Positions 1-7,077 of a DNA stretch of 8,919 bases are shown here, piece after piece. The stretch is from Methylophilaceae bacterium. GTDB lineage: Bacteria; Pseudomonadota; Gammaproteobacteria; Burkholderiales; Methylophilaceae. The notes under the pieces are model-generated. The model searched no databases and had not been told where the DNA came from. It was given only the letters and a program-made list of their open reading frames with translations. Where the stretch lies: NCBI GenBank assembly GCA_017880825.1, contig JADGRN010000052.1:1-8919 (forward strand), given 5' to 3'. The translations under genes and the position numbers were made by a program. Every line of letters starts with the position of its first letter. The stretch's first letter is position 1.

Positions 1-679
1 CGGGGAACCCTGCGCCGCCCAAGCCGCGCAGGCCGGAAGTTTCCATAATCTTGATGAGTTCTTCCGCAGTACGTTTGCCGGCGATACATTCCCGGTAAAG
101 CTGGTAGCCGCCATTGGCGAGATATTGCTCGTATGAAATGTAATCAGTGAGTGGTGCGGCGATGGCCTTGGCTGCAACCCTAGCTTGCACAGTTTGAACA
201 CTGGCGTTATCCACCGGGTTCTGGCCGACGACAGCCACCGGGGCGTGCTGGCAACGGCCGACGCAAGGTACAGGCTGTACGCGTACAGCCTCGCCCAATG
301 AAGCCTTGAGGTCTTTAATCAGCGCTTGGGCGCCGAACATGTCGCAGGTGACCGAATCACAGACACGCACGGTGAGTGCGGGCGGCGGTGTTTCGCCTTC
401 CTTGATGACGTCAAAGTGATGGTAGAAAGTAGCGACTTCATAGGCTTCGGTTTGCGATAGTTTCATCTCATGCGCGAGGGCTGCCAGATGCCGGGCAGAG
501 ATGTGGCCGAATTTATCCTGAATTTTGTGCAAATGCTCAATCAGCAGGTCTTTGGCACGCGATGCGTTACCCAGCAGGGCGACAATCTCGGCACGCGCAA
601 CCGGGTCAACGATACGGCCTTTAGGCTTGCCCTGGCGCTTCTTTAGCTGATCTTGATTGACTACTTTAACTTCTGACAT
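1..679 (-). CDS. fdhB: Formate dehydrogenase beta subunit, NuoE-NuoF fusion (partial, 3' end outside window)
   Basis: The 226 visible residues are a full NuoE-like thioredoxin-fold [2Fe-2S] domain running into the start of a NuoF-like domain. Seen directly: cluster cysteines C107 and C112 (CDSVTC) and C139 and C143 (CVGRC), then GLRGLGGAGFP at about 216-226, which is the beginning of the NuoF FMN/NADH-binding region. The segments LLIEHLHKIQDKFGHIS and EVATFYHHFDVIKEGE closely resemble, from memory, the fused beta subunit Fdh1B of the tungsten formate dehydrogenase of Methylobacterium extorquens. That protein passes electrons from the formate-oxidising alpha subunit to NAD+ in the cytoplasm. 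The ATG at 679 follows a weak GGGG ribosome site with 8-nt spacing. It begins 35 bp after the fhcC stop on the same strand, so it is probably the operon's next gene. A separate diaphorase or hydrogenase subunit is less likely because of the fusion and the fhc context. The gene symbol is tentative. Confidence 0.88.
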   Translation of the reverse strand, partial: MSEVKVVNQDQLKKRQGKPKGRIVDPVARAEIVALLGNASRAKDLLIEHLHKIQDKFGHISARHLAALAHEMKLSQTEAYEVATFYHHFDVIKEGETPPPALTVRVCDSVTCDMFGAQALIKDLKASLGEAVRVQPVPCVGRCQHAPVAVVGQNPVDNASVQTVQARVAAKAIAAPLTDYISYEQYLANGGYQLYRECIAGKRTAEELIKIMETSGLRGLGGAGFP

Positions 680-714
680 GCCTACAGCCCCATAATTATT
701 GTTGTCATCTGGCT

Positions 715-1521
715 TTACTGTAATACCAGAATCTCGCCTTTGCCATCATTGGCAAGATCGCCTGCATAGCGTTGCACGCGATTTTTGTTTATTTTAGCGA
801 ATTTGGTCGGCAAGTTGCTGAACGATTTAAACATCAGGCTCAGAAACGGTAAGGTATGTAATCCACAATCCTGAATTGTGGCATGCAGCGCGGGGGTCTG
901 CGTTAGTAACAAGGTGCCGTGGCGCATGCCATATCCCGCGTATTCGCCCACTGCGCCAAACACGCCTATGGTGCCAGCCAGCATACGCGAAGCGCAATAG
1001 CTGCCGACATTGCCTTCGACCAGCAGCAAGCCACGGCGCATCTGGTCGCCCACGCGTTCACCAGCGTTGCCGGTGACAATGACGGTACCGCCTTTCATGC
1101 CTTGTTTGTCGCCGGCAATCGCCGCCGCGAGGAAATCGCCGACGTTGCCGTGAATATGGATGAGTCCGCCAGACAAGCCACTAGCGGCAAAGGCATCGGC
1201 GTCGCCATGCAACACGATTTCGCCATTGCGCATCTGCAAGCCCAGATAAGAACCGGCGTTGCCATGGATGCTAATACGCCCAGTCTTCATGCCGTGACCA
1301 ATAAAATCAAGTTTGTTGCAGCTATTGGCGATGACGATATTGCTGGCATCATCGCCAGCAATATCAAACACAGTATCCGCACGCAGCTTTTGCTTGCCGC
1401 TATAGAGCTCTATAGCGGCAATTTCGGCGGCTGGTTTGCCGGCAAGGTTATCTGGTGTCAGCGGCGACAGATCAACGCGCTGACGTGGCTGAATTTTCAG
1501 GGTGAAGGTCAAAGCACTCAT
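715..1521 (-). CDS. fhcC: Formyltransferase/hydrolase complex subunit C (FhcC)
   Basis: This 268-residue protein is the beta-helical subunit of the Fhc complex, homologous to archaeal formylmethanofuran dehydrogenase subunit C (FwdC/FmdC) and to the C-terminal domain of glutamate synthase. The signature is a run of Gly-rich coils between about residues 76 and 206: HGNAGSYLG, HGDADAFAASG, HGNVGDFLAAAI, TGNAGERVGDQM, EGNVGSYCASRM and FGAVGEYAGYGM. Each begins with a hydrophobic strand and a G-x-x-G turn. No catalytic residues are expected; the family role is structural, supporting FhcA and FhcB. The start codon overlaps the fhcD stop in ATGA, so translation is probably coupled. The final 60 residues (from about 210) leave the repeat pattern and are more basic. 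The Gly pattern and the fhcD neighbour make the identity secure. Confidence 0.95.
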   Translation of the reverse strand: MSALTFTLKIQPRQRVDLSPLTPDNLAGKPAAEIAAIELYSGKQKLRADTVFDIAGDDASNIVIANSCNKLDFIGHGMKTGRISIHGNAGSYLGLQMRNGEIVLHGDADAFAASGLSGGLIHIHGNVGDFLAAAIAGDKQGMKGGTVIVTGNAGERVGDQMRRGLLLVEGNVGSYCASRMLAGTIGVFGAVGEYAGYGMRHGTLLLTQTPALHATIQDCGLHTLPFLSLMFKSFSNLPTKFAKINKNRVQRYAGDLANDGKGEILVLQ

Positions 1522-2453
1522 GCTATTTTTTTACCCAAAGATTCATCATTCATAATCTCACGTAAATGGAAGTGAAATGGTCCGAGTTTGCCACCGTAAT
1601 TGCCGGCAGATATACGTTTGATGCCATTCTGGGCACCCAGTTCGCAAGCTGCGGCGATGCCAGCGCGCGTCGCCTTGCGGATATCCGCATCGGTGAGGCC
1701 GTCGATGACGATTTCCATGACCGATTCGATTCCCGGCGACAACTCGGTTCTGGTCAGACCTTTGAGCGTTGGACAGAAGGCATCGTTGGTCGAAGCGAAC
1801 ATGGATTTGTATTTGGAGCCGACCTTGGACCCGGAGCGCACCACACCACCGGGGAACGGCATGATGACGTTGGGTATCTTGCGCATGGCTTCAATTGCCG
1901 CTTCGCAGGCGGCCAGTGCCTGTGGTTGCGATTCTGCGAGCACGAGGAAATTGCCGCCGCCGACGGCGCGCACCATGCCCGTGGTTTCTTCGGTGATGAA
2001 TTCGCCATCCATCACCGGCACGCGCCAGTAGCGCTTGCCGCCGAATTGCTTGGAAGTCTGGAAGCCATCGCCGAAAAAACGCAGGTTCTTGCCCAGATTG
2101 ATGCGGGTGATTTCGGGATACCCGCTGTCGATGCCGGAGAAAGCCGCAGCCGTAGGGCAGGTCAGTATGCATTGCCCCATGCGGGTTTCCAGTTGCTTCA
2201 TGAGCACGGCGCTGCCCATGGCAAACATGAGGATTGTCACGCCAGGCCGTCCGTCAGGAGTTTCTGTTGGACTCAGTTCGCGCTCGATGCCAGCTTCCAC
2301 GCCGCAGCCGATGACCGAGGTAGCAAAGCCGGTCATGGCGTTGGCGCCGTTGTAGGCCCATTTGTGGTTTTGCGCGGTGATGATGACGCGCGTGCCGCGC
2401 ATGTTGAAGGCTTCGGCGAAGGTGTTGTCGATGGTGACGCCATTAATGATCAT
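1518..2453 (-). CDS. fhcD: Formylmethanofuran:tetrahydromethanopterin formyltransferase (FhcD)
   Basis: This 311-residue protein is the bacterial counterpart of archaeal Ftr. In methylotrophs it works in the oxidative direction, moving the formyl group from N5-formyl-H4MPT to a methanofuran-type carrier, which FhcA then hydrolyses. Recognisable family segments are the N-terminal IINGVTIDNTFAEAFNMR, the central FPGGVVRSGSKVGSKYK (about 200-216) and the C-terminal AGNYGGKLGPFHFHL (about 283-297). The length fits the roughly 300-residue family. The ATG overlaps the fhcA stop by 4 nt (ATGA) and is preceded by GGGAG inside the end of fhcA; its own stop overlaps fhcC in the same way. No signal peptide is visible, so it is cytoplasmic. 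Identity is very secure. Confidence 0.97.
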   Translation of the reverse strand: MIINGVTIDNTFAEAFNMRGTRVIITAQNHKWAYNGANAMTGFATSVIGCGVEAGIERELSPTETPDGRPGVTILMFAMGSAVLMKQLETRMGQCILTCPTAAAFSGIDSGYPEITRINLGKNLRFFGDGFQTSKQFGGKRYWRVPVMDGEFITEETTGMVRAVGGGNFLVLAESQPQALAACEAAIEAMRKIPNVIMPFPGGVVRSGSKVGSKYKSMFASTNDAFCPTLKGLTRTELSPGIESVMEIVIDGLTDADIRKATRAGIAAACELGAQNGIKRISAGNYGGKLGPFHFHLREIMNDESLGKKIA

Positions 2454-4126
2454 GCCGTCTTCTCCCTGCGACCTTTACACTCATGGACAACTACACCACC
2501 ACGGCCACCTTCGGCGATTTCCTCACTGCTGATTTTGAAGTGCTCCATATTCATGGTGTGATAAGTATCGAAATACTTCTTGATCTCTTTTTCGATGCCA
2601 CGGTCAAACTCGGGCTTGACTGTGTGCGTGTGGCCCCAAGTCACTTTGACTACCTGTCCATCTTTTACCACTAGCTCGCCATCCTTGAATACATAGTCCG
2701 GCTTGGCGAACATTTTTTCACGGTCAGCGTTGTTGGTGTAGACCGTGATGTCGGCTCCTGCACCTACGCCCAGATGACCTCTGTCATGCAGGCCAACCAG
2801 TCTGGCAGCACCGGCACGCGTCATGATGGCGATCTCGTACAGGTTGTATTCACGATCAATACTGGAGAGCGTGCTCATGGCTTGCGCATCGAGATTAAGC
2901 TTGGCGAACATGTCGTTGCGGAAGCTCTTGTCCATGAGCAGGCGGATCAGGTGCGGATAGCTCGTGAACGGCGCGCCATTCGGGTGGTCGGTGGTGAGGA
3001 AAATACGCCAGGGGTCATCAGCCAGCAGGAAGATTTCAAGGCCGATGGCCCACTGCAAGGCGTTGACGAAATTCTGGTCTTTGTACTTGAACGGTACCAC
3101 GCCGCAACCGGCATCGCACTCGATATCCATGATCACCGATTTGCGCGGGCTGCCGAAAACTGCGTTGGCGTGCTGACGCATACTGTCGCCGGAGGCGGTG
3201 ACGGTCTGGCCAAACAGGATCTGGCCGACATCGGCGGAAACATTTTTGTGCTTGTTCAGTGCTTCAGCGATAGCTGCTGCGCCGGAAGAGAATTTGCGAT
3301 CGCCCTCAGTGCCGTAACTGTGGAACTGGATATGGGTAAGGTGCACCGGAAAGCCTTCCACCGCACCCATGGTCTTGAGCGAAGTTTCGACATTGCCGGG
3401 CACGCCGAGGTTATTGCCGTGCACATGCAGCGGGTGCGGCACGCCGAGTTCATACACGGCGCGCGACAAGGCTTTGAGAATCTCGCGTGGGGTGACCTGG
3501 TAATGCACATTTTGCTCATCCAGGTCGAGCGCGCGCTGGTTGAACTTGAAGGCGCTGATGCCGCCGGGGTTGACCACCTTGATACCGATGGCCTGGCTCG
3601 CATGCAGCGTCCACGCCACGTAATCATTGATCGCGTTCTGGTCTTGCTTGGCGGTGAGCATACGCAGGAAGAAGTCATCGCTGCCGAGCATGGCGTAGCC
3701 GCCCTTGTCGATGATTGGTGTGTCGCCCATTTCGAGGTGAGCCTGGCGCGCATTGGTCGGCAATAACGCGGGTTCGAATCCCGCCGTGTAACCCATCTCG
3801 GCATAGCGGTAGCCGGTAGTCAACGTGGAAGGCACGGCATGGCCGCAACCGGCGCGGCAGAATGCGCTATGCGCGACCGGATCGCCTCTGTGGTCTTCTG
3901 GCATCATCATGCGGGCTATGTTGACCTTGCCGCCGCCGATGTGGGTATGCATGTCGATGGCGCCGGCCATCACCACTTTGCCGCGCAAGTCATATTCCCG
4001 GTCTATGCGTTCGCCATCATGCGCGCGGGCGATGATGCGGCCGTCGCGCACGTAAATATCCATGACCTTACCATCAACCTGATGGGCCGGGTCGTAGACG
4101 GTGCCGCCGGCGAGCTTAATCAGCAT
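2450..4126 (-). CDS. fhcA: Formyltransferase/hydrolase complex subunit A, formylmethanofuran hydrolase (FhcA)
   Basis: This 558-residue protein belongs to the amidohydrolase superfamily and matches formylmethanofuran dehydrogenase subunit A (FwdA/FmdA). It hydrolyses the formyl carrier to formate at a binuclear metal site. Candidate ligands visible in family order are H60 and H62 (DMHTHIGG), K183 (GIKVVNPGG, equivalent to the carboxylated lysine), H234/H236 (LHVHGNN), H265 (LTHIQFHS) and D380 (TTDHPNGAPF), so the site looks complete. The C-terminal part (VGLHDRGHLGVGAGADITVY, about 444-463) is the usual amidohydrolase beta-sandwich return. The ATG lies within the end of fhcB (ATGCTGA, 7-nt overlap), with AAGGAA about 9 nt upstream. 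The stop overlaps fhcD. Identity is very secure; only the exact numbering of equivalents in other species is from memory. Confidence 0.97.
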   Translation of the reverse strand: MLIKLAGGTVYDPAHQVDGKVMDIYVRDGRIIARAHDGERIDREYDLRGKVVMAGAIDMHTHIGGGKVNIARMMMPEDHRGDPVAHSAFCRAGCGHAVPSTLTTGYRYAEMGYTAGFEPALLPTNARQAHLEMGDTPIIDKGGYAMLGSDDFFLRMLTAKQDQNAINDYVAWTLHASQAIGIKVVNPGGISAFKFNQRALDLDEQNVHYQVTPREILKALSRAVYELGVPHPLHVHGNNLGVPGNVETSLKTMGAVEGFPVHLTHIQFHSYGTEGDRKFSSGAAAIAEALNKHKNVSADVGQILFGQTVTASGDSMRQHANAVFGSPRKSVIMDIECDAGCGVVPFKYKDQNFVNALQWAIGLEIFLLADDPWRIFLTTDHPNGAPFTSYPHLIRLLMDKSFRNDMFAKLNLDAQAMSTLSSIDREYNLYEIAIMTRAGAARLVGLHDRGHLGVGAGADITVYTNNADREKMFAKPDYVFKDGELVVKDGQVVKVTWGHTHTVKPEFDRGIEKEIKKYFDTYHTMNMEHFKISSEEIAEGGRGGVVVHECKGRREKTA

Positions 4127-5430
4127 GCTTGTTGTTCCTTGAGCGCATTTTCAATGGCTGTGATTACTTCACTCAGACTCGCCAGTGTGCTTTCACGCAA
4201 CTTGGCCAGTGGCAGAGAGACCACATTATCGCTGCGGAACATGGTGCCTTTGTGATCTATGCCAGGGGTGCCGACCGGAATGAATACATCCGGCTCCGCT
4301 GCCAGTGTCATATTGGCGTGCCCGATGACCACGCTGGGCACCTTGCAGGACGGGGGCAAACGCTCGGGATTAAAGCTGCTCACCCAGAGCAGGGCATCCG
4401 CCTCATTCGAATCCAGTTGTCGCGCTGTTGCGAAGTGATAAGGATCATATTCAGGATAAGTACGCATGAAAGAGTTGCGCACCGGATAGCCGCTGATCCA
4501 GGTGCTGACCTGATTGGCGCTGATATCGCCTTCGTTGCCGCCAAGAGGTAAGCCAGACGATCGCGTGGTGTTATTGAGTTTTACCACTAATCCTGTGATG
4601 TTTTGTACGGTGAGTTCAGCATGCGGGAAATCGAGGGCGGCGGCAGACCAGGCGATCACGCTGTATTTGGCGGCGAGCAGGCGATCAGCCAGTTTTTGCA
4701 AATCGCCGGTCGCGATGCCGGCAATATTCTCGGCCAGCAGTTTTTTGCCGGAAACCAATGCGTGCAGAGCTGCTACGACTTCAGGCAGACGCGCTATATC
4801 GCAGGGCAGTATGCCAGGCTGAACGCCTTTTGGTGAGATGCCGGGCGTAGTATCAATATCGCGGCCACCCAGATAGACCACTTCACGTGCGGCAGTGTCC
4901 TGCCCGAACATGGATTGCTCATTCCATACATGACGCTCAAAAAAACGTGGGAACAGGCTGACTATATCCGTGCCAACAATCACCAGCAAATCGACGCGAT
5001 TGCGCACTTCGGTCAGCGTACAGACTTGCCAGCCGGAGTTTTGCAACACCAATGTGTTGCGTATGGTGCTGTTTGAGTTCATATGGTCGAGCGTGGCGCC
5101 GGCACGGTCAGCCAGGCTCATGATAGCGCGCATGCCGTGGGCTTCGGTGCCAAGCCCTGTGATTAGGGGTTGATTGGCATTGCGCAGGATTTCGGCAGTT
5201 TTTTTGATCGCGGATTGCAGATCGGCAGTTTTCCCGGCAATGCGAGGAGAGGGGTTTTGTTGAGGCCGTTCGAAGAAGGTAACGCTCTTTGCGCAGCCCT
5301 TTTGCCTGACCTTGATATTGCCATCCGTATTTTCGACAACCAGGTCGTCGCATAGCAAACCGCAGGCGGGGCAAGTGACGGTCCCAGAAAGGGCATTATC
5401 CATGCTGGCTGGCTGAGCAGATTTCTCCAT
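4120..5430 (-). CDS. fhcB: Formyltransferase/hydrolase complex subunit B (FhcB)
   Basis: This 436-residue protein is homologous to archaeal formylmethanofuran dehydrogenase subunit B (FwdB/FmdB), a molybdopterin-oxidoreductase-fold protein. In bacterial Fhc it is thought to be non-redox and structural. The N-terminus keeps C20, C23, C27 (TCPACGLLCDD) and C46 (KGC), spaced like a [4Fe-4S] site. The place where archaeal FwdB carries its W/Mo-binding Cys or Sec reads NSNSTIRNTLVLQNSGW (about 118-134), with no Cys, followed by the well-matched CTLTEVRNRVDLLVIVGTD. I chose the ATG at 5430 because GAGGA lies about 11 nt upstream. An in-frame TTG at 5448 would add six residues, but it overlaps that same GAGGA and has no site of its own. 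It is the first gene of the leftward operon. Confidence 0.93.
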   Translation of the reverse strand: MEKSAQPASMDNALSGTVTCPACGLLCDDLVVENTDGNIKVRQKGCAKSVTFFERPQQNPSPRIAGKTADLQSAIKKTAEILRNANQPLITGLGTEAHGMRAIMSLADRAGATLDHMNSNSTIRNTLVLQNSGWQVCTLTEVRNRVDLLVIVGTDIVSLFPRFFERHVWNEQSMFGQDTAAREVVYLGGRDIDTTPGISPKGVQPGILPCDIARLPEVVAALHALVSGKKLLAENIAGIATGDLQKLADRLLAAKYSVIAWSAAALDFPHAELTVQNITGLVVKLNNTTRSSGLPLGGNEGDISANQVSTWISGYPVRNSFMRTYPEYDPYHFATARQLDSNEADALLWVSSFNPERLPPSCKVPSVVIGHANMTLAAEPDVFIPVGTPGIDHKGTMFRSDNVVSLPLAKLRESTLASLSEVITAIENALKEQQAC

Positions 5431-5449
5431 CCGAAGTCTTATCCTCAAT

Positions 5450-5471
5450 GCACACGCGCTGAACGGTGTGC
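5450..5471. promoter_or_regulatory. 22-bp dyad symmetry upstream of fhcB (operator or leader hairpin)
   Basis: GCACAC (5450-5455) and GTGTGC (5466-5471) form a perfect 6-bp inverted repeat around a 10-bp spacer, 19 bp before the fhcB start. Read as leftward RNA, it folds into a stem of GCACAC-CG with CG-C-GUGUGC, with one bulged C and a 5-nt loop, just before the GAGGA ribosome site. It could be a repressor or activator site or a leader hairpin. A short palindrome can also arise by chance, so this is tentative. Confidence 0.35.
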
Positions 5472-5505
5472 TTTAAAAATTAAATATTTTATGAGCAGAA
5501 GCTTT

Positions 5506-5605
5506 AGGAAATCTCTGATAAAGTCCCGCAAAGTCGTTGTCCCGAAGGGTTGCATCCCATTTGCGATAGCAACGCGGCTCATGGCGGACTTAATCAGAGG
5601 TTCCT
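5506..5605. repeat. 100-bp palindromic element with about 20-bp imperfect terminal inverted repeats (MITE-like)
   Basis: The left arm (5506-5526) begins AGGAAATCTCTGATAAAGTC. The reverse complement of the right arm (5586-5605) is AGGAACCTCTGATTAAGTCC. They agree at 18 of 21 aligned columns. The interior holds a second nested pair, CGTTG (5535-5539) and CAACG (5570-5574), plus CCCGAAGGG at 5541-5549, so the whole unit can fold as a branched hairpin. It has no coding capacity. Such size and structure are typical of miniature inverted-repeat elements mobilised by a transposase elsewhere. The flanking TTTA and TTTG, counted one base inside each end, may be a worn 4-bp target duplication. I cannot assign it to an IS family. 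Confidence 0.55.
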
Positions 5606-5884
5606 TTGATTGCAGCAGAGCAATTGTCCGAAATTAATACTCTGCAGCTGGGGCATGCTGAAAGTGTTGCTATGTGATTAAACGGCAAACTAGCAAGCGG
5701 CAACCGAAATTACAGCTCATTATGCAGGCGAAGGAAAAGGGGCGTCAAGGCAGAATTTTCCATCTTGATACTCCCTGATTATGCTTGCGCTATCAGATTA
5801 AAAAGTTCATTGGTCGTCGATATGAAAAACACTGTTGCTGGACTACAATGCAAAGCTCGCGTAAGCAGTTTCAGGTGTTTTGCC

Positions 5885-6853
5885 ATGTCAGAAAGCCCCA
5901 TTAATTTGGCTGCCGGAGTGAGCGTTGTGACTACCGCGCGCTTGCATATGGGTTTTTTCGATTTGAACGGTGGCTTGGGTCGAAGCTTTGGCAGTATAGG
6001 TGTATCTCTGGATCGTCCGTTAACTGAATTAAGCGCTTGGTGTAGTGACGGCTTTAGTGCTGTAGGCCCTGGTGCCAAGCGTGCTGTCAAGGTGGCAGAG
6101 AAACAGGCAAAGGCGCTGAAATTGCAGGGCGGTATGCATATGCGGCTGGCTCAGGCTATCCCGGAACATGCAGGGTTGGGGTCTGGTACACAAATGTCGC
6201 TGGCAGTAGGTCTGGCAATGAACAAGCTTTATCACTTGGGGCTGGTAATGGAAGACGTGGCCTTGCTAACCGAGCGTGGCGCGCGCTCCGGCATAGGGTT
6301 GGGCACATTTGCAGCGGGCGGTGTGGTGATCGATGGTGGCCGCGGCGCACAAACCGTGATCCCGCCGGTGATTGCCAGAGCTGACTTTCCCGAGGCATGG
6401 CGCATTCTGCTGATTTTTGACCATGCAGAGTCCGGCGTGCATGGCGCAGAGGAAATCGAAGCCTTTCGCTCTTTGCCGGAATTCCCCGCAGATGCGGCCG
6501 CAATACTGTGCCGTCACGTGTTGATGCAGGCTTTGCCGGCGCTGGCCGAGCATGACCTGGAAACTTTTGGCGCAGCGATTCGTGAATTGCAGGAGCGCAC
6601 CGGTGACCATTTCGCACCGGCACAAGGCGGGCGCTATGCCAGTCCACTGGTGACCAAGGTACTGCAATGGTTGAATGACCATGGTGTTGCCTGCTTTGGT
6701 CAGAGCTCCTGGGGGCCTACTGGCTTTGCCGTATTTGCGAATGAACCGGAAGCAAAAGTCTTCCAGCAAAAGCTGGAGGCACAGTTTTCGCATCAGGCAA
6801 CATTGGAATTTATGCTGTGCAAAGGACGCAATGAAGGGGCGTTGTTAATATGA
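5885..6853 (+). CDS. mptG: Beta-ribofuranosylaminobenzene 5'-phosphate synthase (beta-RFAP synthase)
   Basis: This 322-residue protein has the GHMP-kinase-like fold of beta-RFAP synthase. The enzyme condenses p-aminobenzoate with PRPP, releasing CO2 and pyrophosphate, and is the first committed step to the arylamine part of H4MPT. Family signs are TTARLHMGFFDLNGGLGRSFGSIG (about 16-39), the glycine loop IPEHAGLGSGTQMSLAVG (92-109), RSGIGLGTFAAGGVVIDGG (134-152) and GQSSWGPTGFAVF (272-284). I chose the ATG at 5885 because AGGTG lies 7 nt upstream and homologues begin close to the TTARLHMG motif. The frame is open to an ATG at 5765, which would add 40 residues of no family character. It is divergent from the fhc operon, whose proteins use the cofactor it helps make. 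The symbol follows archaeal usage. Confidence 0.92.
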   Translation: MSESPINLAAGVSVVTTARLHMGFFDLNGGLGRSFGSIGVSLDRPLTELSAWCSDGFSAVGPGAKRAVKVAEKQAKALKLQGGMHMRLAQAIPEHAGLGSGTQMSLAVGLAMNKLYHLGLVMEDVALLTERGARSGIGLGTFAAGGVVIDGGRGAQTVIPPVIARADFPEAWRILLIFDHAESGVHGAEEIEAFRSLPEFPADAAAILCRHVLMQALPALAEHDLETFGAAIRELQERTGDHFAPAQGGRYASPLVTKVLQWLNDHGVACFGQSSWGPTGFAVFANEPEAKVFQQKLEAQFSHQATLEFMLCKGRNEGALLI

Positions 6854-7077
6854 CGCACACAGTCGGATGATAGTCCCGCGCTCTGCTTTCGGCTGCCAGC
6901 CGCGTCAATCCTTGCACCTCGCACTTCCGGCCGAATTGCCGGTCGGTTTACCTCAACTTCCTGCCTTCATTCATTCGTCGGGCTTGCCGCCACTCCGGGA
7001 ATCAGCCGGGGTGACTGGCGGCGCCCATCAGGTTAGCCAGGGTCGCAGGAGATCGGTCTGACCTGTGGTGCTTCGCT
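6854..7077. other. Hairpin-rich non-coding stretch next to the IS remnant
   Basis: I see no convincing gene here. A 64-codon rightward frame (6867-7061) has no ribosome site and no recognisable protein character. The sequence holds three hairpins: CGGCT/AGCCG (6890-6894 with 6898-6902), CCGGC/GCCGG (6927-6931 with 6938-6942) and a larger bulged one at 6986-7022. None is followed by a T-run, so none is a good intrinsic terminator for the gene ending at 6853. The stretch lies immediately downstream of the leftward transposase remnant, which in IS1111-type elements is the long non-coding end. It may therefore be the rest of that element. Confidence 0.45.
6986..7022. repeat. 13-bp bulged stem-loop in the non-coding stretch
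   Basis: GCCGCCA (6986-6992) pairs with TGGCGGC (7016-7022), and CTCCGG (6993-6998) pairs with CCGGGG (7006-7011), with one T-G wobble. This gives 13 base pairs, a 4-nt bulge on one side (TGAC, 7012-7015) and a 7-nt loop (GAATCAG). The structure is visible directly; its role is unknown. A terminator is unlikely for lack of a T-run. It could be part of a structured RNA from the IS end. Confidence 0.5.

Larger units (their letters stand above)
5431..5884. promoter_or_regulatory. Divergent intergenic region between fhcB and the beta-RFAP synthase gene
   Basis: This 454-bp gap must hold the leftward promoter of the fhc operon and, probably, the rightward promoter of the beta-RFAP synthase gene. 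From left to right I see the fhcB leader with a GCACAC/GTGTGC dyad (5450-5471), an AT-rich stretch (5472-5491), a 100-bp palindromic element (5506-5605), and about 280 bp without a convincing gene. A TACAAT at 5844-5849 could be a -10 box for the rightward gene, but no good -35 lies 16-18 bp before it. An in-frame ORF extends upstream of the chosen beta-RFAP synthase start to 5765; I treat that extension as untranslated. No promoter is firmly identified. Confidence 0.5.

Noticed and set aside
919..3766. Long rightward open frames opposite the fhc genes (for example 919-1575, 1566-2561 and 2774-3766)
   Set aside because: They are antisense shadows of fhcC, fhcD and fhcA in GC-rich codons. They show no recognisable family character, while the leftward frames are clearly conserved proteins.
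3768..3784. Perfect tRNA T-arm look-alike, GCGGG-TTCGAAT-CCCGC
   Set aside because: It lies inside fhcA, where the opposite strand encodes the family-like stretch AGFEPALLP. No anticodon arm, D arm or acceptor stem surrounds it, so it is a coincidence of codon choice.
5765..5884. 40-residue N-terminal extension of beta-RFAP synthase
   Set aside because: The open frame reaches an ATG at 5765, but no ribosome site precedes it. The extension resembles nothing in the family, and the ATG at 5885 has a reasonable site and gives the usual length.
6890..6902. CGGCT-GCC-AGCCG hairpin as a terminator for the beta-RFAP synthase gene
   Set aside because: The stem is only 5 bp and is followed by CGTCAATCC rather than a T-run, so an intrinsic terminator is not supported.
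6867..7061. 64-codon rightward frame after the beta-RFAP synthase gene
   Set aside because: It has no ribosome site, a Pro/Leu-rich composition typical of random GC-rich sequence, and it overlaps the hairpin-rich non-coding stretch.
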